This document shows, piece after piece, positions 59,399 to 64,000 of a stretch of DNA of 64,000 nucleotides (its first letter is position 1; each line of letters starts with the position of its first letter). This stretch comes from an uncultured Prevotellaceae bacterium (lineage in GTDB: Bacteria; Bacteroidota; Bacteroidia; Bacteroidales; Bacteroidaceae): contig CACZBS010000014.1 of the NCBI GenBank assembly GCA_902779455.1, positions 1 to 64,000 of the forward strand, read 5' to 3'. The notes beneath the pieces are model-generated. The model made no database searches. It had not been told where the DNA came from and saw only the letters and a list, made by a program, of their open reading frames with translations. The translations under genes and the position numbers were made by a program.

Positions 59399-60349
59399 AT
59401 GCAGAAGATGATCACCATACTCGGGCCCACGGCTAGCGGCAAGACACCGCTGGCGGCGGCGCTGGCGCTGCGCATCGGCGGCGAGATTCTCTCGGCCGAC
59501 TCGCGCCAGGTCTATCGCCGCATGGACATCGGCACGGGCAAGGACCTGAGCGACTACCGGCTGGCGGTCGACGGTTCGCCCGTCGACATCCCCTACCACT
59601 TGATCGACATCTGCGAGCCCGGCACGCGCTATAACCTCTTCCAATATCAGCAGGACTTCTTCACGGCCTACGAGCAGGTGCGGGGTAGGGGAGCCGTGCC
59701 CATCCTCTGCGGCGGAACGGGCCTCTACATCGAGGCCGTGCTCAAGGGCTACCGGCTCTCGCCCGTGCCCCAGAACCAGGCGCTGCGCGACGCGCTCGAG
59801 GGTCGCTCGCTGGCCGAGCTGACCGAGATGCTGCGCCAGCTGAAGGCCCGCAGCGGCAGCGTGATGCACAACACGACCGACGTCGACTCCGCCCAGCGGG
59901 CCATCCGCGCCATCGAGATCGAGCAGTACACGCTGGAGCACCCCATGCCGCTGCGCGAGCTGCCCGCCGTCGAGTCGCTCATCATTGGCGTCAACATCGA
60001 CCGCGAGCTGCGCCGCGAGAAGATCACGCGCCGTCTCCGCGCCCGCCTCGACGAGGGCATGGCCGACGAGGTCAGGGGCCTGCTCGCTGAGGGCATCACG
60101 CCCGAGGACCTGACCTACTACGGACTTGAATATAAATACGTCACGGAATATGTCGTCGGCCACTTGCCTTTCGACGAGATGTTCCGCCAGCTCGAAATCG
60201 CCATCCATCAGTTTGCCAAGCGCCAGATGACCTGGTTCCGGGGCATGGAGCGCCGTGGCTTCCACATCCATTGGATTGACGCCACGCTGCCCATGGACGC
60301 GAAGGTGGAAGCCATCCTCCGGCTGATGGCTGACGATCGTAATGCATGA
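59399..60349 (+). CDS. miaA: tRNA dimethylallyltransferase
   Basis: 316 residues: P-loop ITILGPTASGKTPLA, SADSRQVYRRMDIGTGK, YHLIDICEPG, PILCGGTGLYIEAVLKGY, GVNIDRELRREKI, GLEYKYVTEYV and FAKRQMTWFRG. It adds the isopentenyl group to A37 of tRNAs reading UNN codons. The ATG at 59399 follows the promoter; ATG 59408 is possible. Its stop overlaps the next start by 4 bp. Confidence 0.95.
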   Translation: MQKMITILGPTASGKTPLAAALALRIGGEILSADSRQVYRRMDIGTGKDLSDYRLAVDGSPVDIPYHLIDICEPGTRYNLFQYQQDFFTAYEQVRGRGAVPILCGGTGLYIEAVLKGYRLSPVPQNQALRDALEGRSLAELTEMLRQLKARSGSVMHNTTDVDSAQRAIRAIEIEQYTLEHPMPLRELPAVESLIIGVNIDRELRREKITRRLRARLDEGMADEVRGLLAEGITPEDLTYYGLEYKYVTEYVVGHLPFDEMFRQLEIAIHQFAKRQMTWFRGMERRGFHIHWIDATLPMDAKVEAILRLMADDRNA

Positions 60350-62190
60350 CCATGAACTACTCTTTTATCCGTTTTTTCCTTTGCTTGACGGCGCTGTGCT
60401 GGGTGCCACGGGGACTGACGGCGCAGACTGCCGACGACCGTGTGGTCATCGACGAGGCCACTGAGACCTATCGCTACGTCGTGGCGCCGAACGGCGACGT
60501 GGCGGTGAAGCACGAGCAAGAGACGACCTATGAGCTGACGGGCAACCTCTCCGAGGACGTGCAGCCCTACGTGTTCTACGACGACATCATCACGGTCGAC
60601 AAGGCCTCGTGCGGTTCGCTGAAGGCCGACCACCGCGCGGCCGACAGCGAAGAGGTGTTTCACGACGGGTCGAAGGTGTGCTATTTCAATGCCACGCTGA
60701 CGCCTAAGCACCGCCGGCTGACGGCCCACTTCCACAGGACGGTGACCGATGCGCGCTATCTGGCCCGCATCAGCCTGCAGGACAGCTATTTCATCCGCCG
60801 TAAGACCCTCACCTTCATCATCCCGACCACGCTCAGCGGCGTGCGCACCCGGGCCCTCAACCTGCCGCCGGAGCGAGTGAGCATGACGGCGGCACTGGTC
60901 GGTTCCGACTCGGTCTTCACCTATACCGTCACCTCCTTGCCGGCATGGAAGTCCGAGCCCTTGGCACCGCCATACATGCAGGTCAGCCCGCAAATCCTCG
61001 TGACGGGCATTTTTCCAGACTATCACGCCCTCTACCGCTGGGGCCACGAGCTGGCCCAAGTCGACACGACCATCGACGGCATCGACTCGCTGCTTCACGT
61101 CATCACGGCCGGCTGCACCACGCCCCGTGAGCGGCTGGCCAACACCCTGCAGTGGGTGCAGCAGAACATCCGCTATGTGGCCTTCGAGGCCGGACTGTCC
61201 GGCCACCGGCCTGACCGCCCTGCCGCGGTGGTCCGCAAGCGCTATGGCGACTGCAAGGGCATGTCGCTGCTGCTGGCCACGCTGTTGCGGCACCAAGGCT
61301 TCGACGCCCGCCTGACCGACGTCGGGACGCGGAGCATCCCCTACACCATCAGCCAATGTCCGACGCTGGCCGCCGTCGACCACATGGTCTGTGCGGTCAT
61401 GCACGACGGGCAGCCGCCGCTGCTGCTCGACCCGACGTGCAGCTACCTGCCCGTGGGCTACGTTCCGCAGCACATCCAGGGGCGCGAGGCGATGATCGAC
61501 GACGGCGCCGACTGCCTGCTCTACACCGTGCCGACGCTGGCGGTAGGGCTGTCAGTCGACAGTCTGGCCTACGACCTGCAGCTCGACGTCGATGCCCGCT
61601 GGCTGGAGGGCCAGGCCGTCTATGCCGTCAGGGGCGACATGAAGGAATATTTCATGACGAGCTATGAGCGCAGCACGATGTCTGACAAGACGGAGCTGCT
61701 GGCCCGCAACCTGAATGCCGACGACCGTAGCAACACCGTCAGCGACGTCGCCTGGCGCGACGCCGACAGCCGCCATGAGTGGGCCAGCTTCGAGGGGAAG
61801 GTGGCCCTCGGGCATGCCGTGCAGACGGTCGGCGACGACGTCTACGTGGAGCTGAATCCGCACAACAATCTCTTCGCCTTGCGCCTCGACACCCTCCGAC
61901 GCCGCAGCGACTTCGAGCTGCCCCTCGAGTGCTGCGTCGTCAGGACAGTGCGCCTGCACCTGCCTGAGGGCTACACGGTGGAACTCCTGCCTGACGACTT
62001 CGCACTCGACGTGCCGCAGGGCCGGCTGAGCTGCACGTTCGAACAGGAGGCTGACGCCGTCCTGTTCACCCAGCGCATGCTCATCACCTCCCGGCGCATC
62101 GCACGGGCCGACGTCCCCGCGTGGAACCGGTCGGTCAGCCGATGGACCGACGCCTGCAACGAACAAATCATCCTGAAACGTAAACCCTAA
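60346..62190 (+). CDS. Exported DUF3857/transglutaminase-like protein
   Basis: 614 residues with a signal peptide (FIRFFLCLTALCWVPRGLTAQ). The N-terminal half is a DUF3857-type beta domain; the transglutaminase core at about 265-370 keeps the full triad: C303 in RYGDCKGMSLLLATLL, H346 in VDHMVCAVM, D362 in LLDPTCSYLPVG. The C-terminal part is beta-rich. Substrates of this family in Bacteroidetes are unknown. Overlaps miaA by ATGA and is followed 9 bp later by a related gene. Confidence 0.8.
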   Translation: MTMNYSFIRFFLCLTALCWVPRGLTAQTADDRVVIDEATETYRYVVAPNGDVAVKHEQETTYELTGNLSEDVQPYVFYDDIITVDKASCGSLKADHRAADSEEVFHDGSKVCYFNATLTPKHRRLTAHFHRTVTDARYLARISLQDSYFIRRKTLTFIIPTTLSGVRTRALNLPPERVSMTAALVGSDSVFTYTVTSLPAWKSEPLAPPYMQVSPQILVTGIFPDYHALYRWGHELAQVDTTIDGIDSLLHVITAGCTTPRERLANTLQWVQQNIRYVAFEAGLSGHRPDRPAAVVRKRYGDCKGMSLLLATLLRHQGFDARLTDVGTRSIPYTISQCPTLAAVDHMVCAVMHDGQPPLLLDPTCSYLPVGYVPQHIQGREAMIDDGADCLLYTVPTLAVGLSVDSLAYDLQLDVDARWLEGQAVYAVRGDMKEYFMTSYERSTMSDKTELLARNLNADDRSNTVSDVAWRDADSRHEWASFEGKVALGHAVQTVGDDVYVELNPHNNLFALRLDTLRRRSDFELPLECCVVRTVRLHLPEGYTVELLPDDFALDVPQGRLSCTFEQEADAVLFTQRMLITSRRIARADVPAWNRSVSRWTDACNEQIILKRKP

Positions 62191-62199
62191 ATCACCATC

Positions 62200-64000
62200 A
62201 TGCAAACCATCACTACTCAACGCCGGATGCTCCTGGGCATCCTGCTCCTGCTGCTGGCCGTCCGGGCCGGCGCGTTTGATCAGAAAGACTATAAGGCCTA
62301 TGCCGAGACCATCCGCCAGCAGGTGTGGGGCATGGACCTGCCCGAGTTCCGCCATCCCAAGCCGACCGACCGCTTCGCCGACCAGTCGGCCGTCATCCTG
62401 GCCGCCTACGACGAGTATGACGTGACGAAGCGCGACAAGTTCAACTTCTTCTCCGCCACCGGGACGGTGACTGAGGTGAAGTGCTATACCATCACCCGCC
62501 AGCAGGTGCAGATCAACGACGAGGCGGCGCTGAAGCTCTACTCCGAGTTCGACTTCATGAGCTATGCCCGGCGGCGCTCGATCTACTACGGCAAGATGGA
62601 GATGCGGCGCGTGCTCGGCGTGCGCATCATCAAGCCTGACGGGACGGTCAACGAGGTTCCCACCGACGACTATGTCGTCACGACCGAGGGCACGAAGGGC
62701 CGCGACGAGCGCCAGAAACTGGCCGTGCCGGGCCTGCAGGTGGGCGACATCATCGACGTCTTCACCTATGTCTACAGCAAGACGAACGGCCTCAACCCGG
62801 CACCGACGACCTTCTTTTACGTCTCCGACAGTCCGATGCTGTCCTATCGTGTCCATTGCGAGATCGACGGCTCGCTGGCCACGCAGTACACGACCCTCAA
62901 CGGTGCGCCCGACTTCGAGGTGACGACGACGGCCGACGGCGACTATGTGCTCGACGCCGCGGTGAGCAACGTCGCGCAGACGGAGCCGCGCTGGTGGTAT
63001 CTCACGTCGCAGCAGACGCCCCTGGCCATGCTTTATGTCAACATCTTCGCCTCGCCGAAGTCGAAGATGAACAGCCAGCGGCGAGGGCTGCAGCGCAATC
63101 CCGACGCCGCCCTCATCCAGGCCGACGACTGGCGGGCCTGGAACTGGCCCTTCGCCCTGACGAAGCGCGACAAAACGGTCGTCAAGGAGGCCGTGGCGCG
63201 CTATGCCGACGATGAGCAGCGGGCCGACTATATCTATGAATACTGCGTCGCCTATGCGCTCTCCGGCAGTGCTGACATCTCGAGCGCCAGATTCGTCAGC
63301 TGGATGCGGCAGATGTTCAAGAAGGCGGGCATCATCTATCAGTGCGGCATGACCACGAGCGAGGGCCGCGAGCCCATCGACCGGCTGGCCAACGTTGACA
63401 ACACGACGTGGTTCCTGCGGCTGCCCGCCGGCAAGTGCTACTTCGCCCCCGCCTTTGCCGGCGTGCCGGGCGAACTGGCCTACCAGTATCAGGGCCGCAA
63501 GGCCGTTGTCTGCTCCAACGTGAAGAAGCCGGCCCAAGGTCCCTACGAGCACATCGTGCTGCCCCAGTCGTCGGCGGCCGACAATGTAGACGCGACGTCC
63601 ATGACCATCGACGTCGAGGGCACTCAAATGCACATCAGTTGCCAGTGCACCGTCAAGGGCAACGCCCGACAGGAGCTCTCGCTCTTCATGCCCACCCGCG
63701 AGCAGACGGTGGACTCCATACTCGCCGACCACGTCTCGATGCAGACCTTGGCTTCGCTCTATGATGCCAAATGGGCGGATGCGCTGGCCGAGCGCACGGC
63801 CGAAGAAAACAGACGGCAAGAGGAGAAGGTGAAAGCCGTGGTGACGGCCTATCACGAAACGGAACCGGCGGCAATGGGCCCATGGCGCATCACGTCGATG
63901 GGCGTCAAGCCCGCGGCGCCCGACTTCAGCTTTGAGGTCAGTTACACGATGGACGGCTTCGTGAAGCGCGCCGGCCAGAACCTCATCGTCGCCGTCGGCA
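62200..64000 (+). CDS. Exported DUF3857-like protein, second of pair, runs off the window
   Basis: The frame is open from ATG 62200 to the window end (600 codons) without a stop, so only the N-terminal part is seen. Signal peptide RRMLLGILLLLLAVRAGA. The DUF3857-like region is clear (IKPDGTVNEVPTDDYVVTTE, GLQVGDIIDVFTYVYS). Where the transglutaminase Cys is expected, the sequence reads SARFVSWMRQMFKKAGIIYQ with no Cys, so this copy looks catalytically inactive. It probably works with the preceding triad-bearing paralogue. Confidence 0.78.
   Translation, partial: MQTITTQRRMLLGILLLLLAVRAGAFDQKDYKAYAETIRQQVWGMDLPEFRHPKPTDRFADQSAVILAAYDEYDVTKRDKFNFFSATGTVTEVKCYTITRQQVQINDEAALKLYSEFDFMSYARRRSIYYGKMEMRRVLGVRIIKPDGTVNEVPTDDYVVTTEGTKGRDERQKLAVPGLQVGDIIDVFTYVYSKTNGLNPAPTTFFYVSDSPMLSYRVHCEIDGSLATQYTTLNGAPDFEVTTTADGDYVLDAAVSNVAQTEPRWWYLTSQQTPLAMLYVNIFASPKSKMNSQRRGLQRNPDAALIQADDWRAWNWPFALTKRDKTVVKEAVARYADDEQRADYIYEYCVAYALSGSADISSARFVSWMRQMFKKAGIIYQCGMTTSEGREPIDRLANVDNTTWFLRLPAGKCYFAPAFAGVPGELAYQYQGRKAVVCSNVKKPAQGPYEHIVLPQSSAADNVDATSMTIDVEGTQMHISCQCTVKGNARQELSLFMPTREQTVDSILADHVSMQTLASLYDAKWADALAERTAEENRRQEEKVKAVVTAYHETEPAAMGPWRITSMGVKPAAPDFSFEVSYTMDGFVKRAGQNLIVAVG

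Noticed and set aside
61552-63855. Very long open frame (767 codons) on the minus strand across the two DUF3857 genes
   Set aside because: Same codon-bias artefact; both sense frames show family motifs and a signal peptide, the antisense frame shows none.

Overview
The window looks like a chromosomal segment of a Prevotella-type member of the Bacteroidales. The evidence is a SusC/SusD pair, Bacteroidetes -7 promoter boxes (TAnnTTTG, often with TTTG or TTG about 20 bp upstream) in front of many genes, almost no Shine-Dalgarno sequences, a type IX secretion (T9SS) C-terminal sorting domain, a gingipain-family (C25) peptidase, GH127/GH31/GH3/GH28/GH2 glycoside hydrolases, and the conserved order sppA-lpxK-punA-thiL. 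Most genes are GC-rich, but two AT-rich islands interrupt this at about 50.05-51.76 kb and 53.11-55.5 kb.

Layout. The window opens on the 3' end of a 5S rRNA (end of an rRNA operon). 0.2-15.7 kb: FucP-like sugar transporter, secreted protein, GH127 enzyme, Alx/TerC metal exporter, small formate/nitrite-type channel, HExxH metalloprotease, type II pantothenate kinase, L-serine dehydratase, a truncated dockerin-like remnant and a tandem pair of deoxynucleoside kinases. 16-21.5 kb: GH31 with a PA14 insert (alpha-xylosidase-like) and a GH3 beta-glucosidase. 21.8 kb: tRNA-Phe. 22.2-27.2 kb (minus strand): sppA-lpxK-punA-thiL, in which lpxK and punA overlap out of frame by 116 bp. 27.3-37.6 kb: GH28, GH2, SusC, SusD. 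37.7-39.8 kb: groES-groEL. 40.3-43.6 kb: a candidate small RNA, a 55-residue membrane protein and a DUF4450 protein. 43.6-49.7 kb: an AmgK-like kinase fused to a RapZ C-terminal domain, a radical-SAM/TIGR03915 pair on the other strand, a MurU-like uridylyltransferase, and guaA. 49.8-57.5 kb: an accessory cluster for secretion (TPR lipoprotein regulator, DUF3244 protein, T9SS-tailed protein, C25 peptidase, large secreted protein). 57.6-64 kb: mscL, gapA, miaA and two DUF3857/transglutaminase-like proteins, the last running off the edge.

How the genes fit together. The glycan genes (GH127, GH31+GH3, GH28+GH2+SusCD, DUF4450) suggest use of plant cell-wall polysaccharides such as pectin side chains and xyloglucan. 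No dedicated PUL regulator is present. The AmgK-RapZ fusion plus MurU points to anhydro-MurNAc recycling to UDP-MurNAc.

The most unusual content lies between the genes. The window carries at least six families of palindromic or simple repeats: 165-bp MITE-like elements in opposite orientations; shorter relatives of these; hairpins with an invariant AT-rich core and covarying outer stems; ACGAATT palindromes; AGGAGGCGACGTG palindromes; and purine-rich GAAGAGTGAA/GAGTTGAGAA runs. The last kind forms near-perfect 33-35-bp inverted repeats between genes, and its pyrimidine-strand version has been inserted in frame into guaA and a GH2 gene. Several genes have the -7 box only 4-9 nt before the start codon, so they should give leaderless mRNAs.
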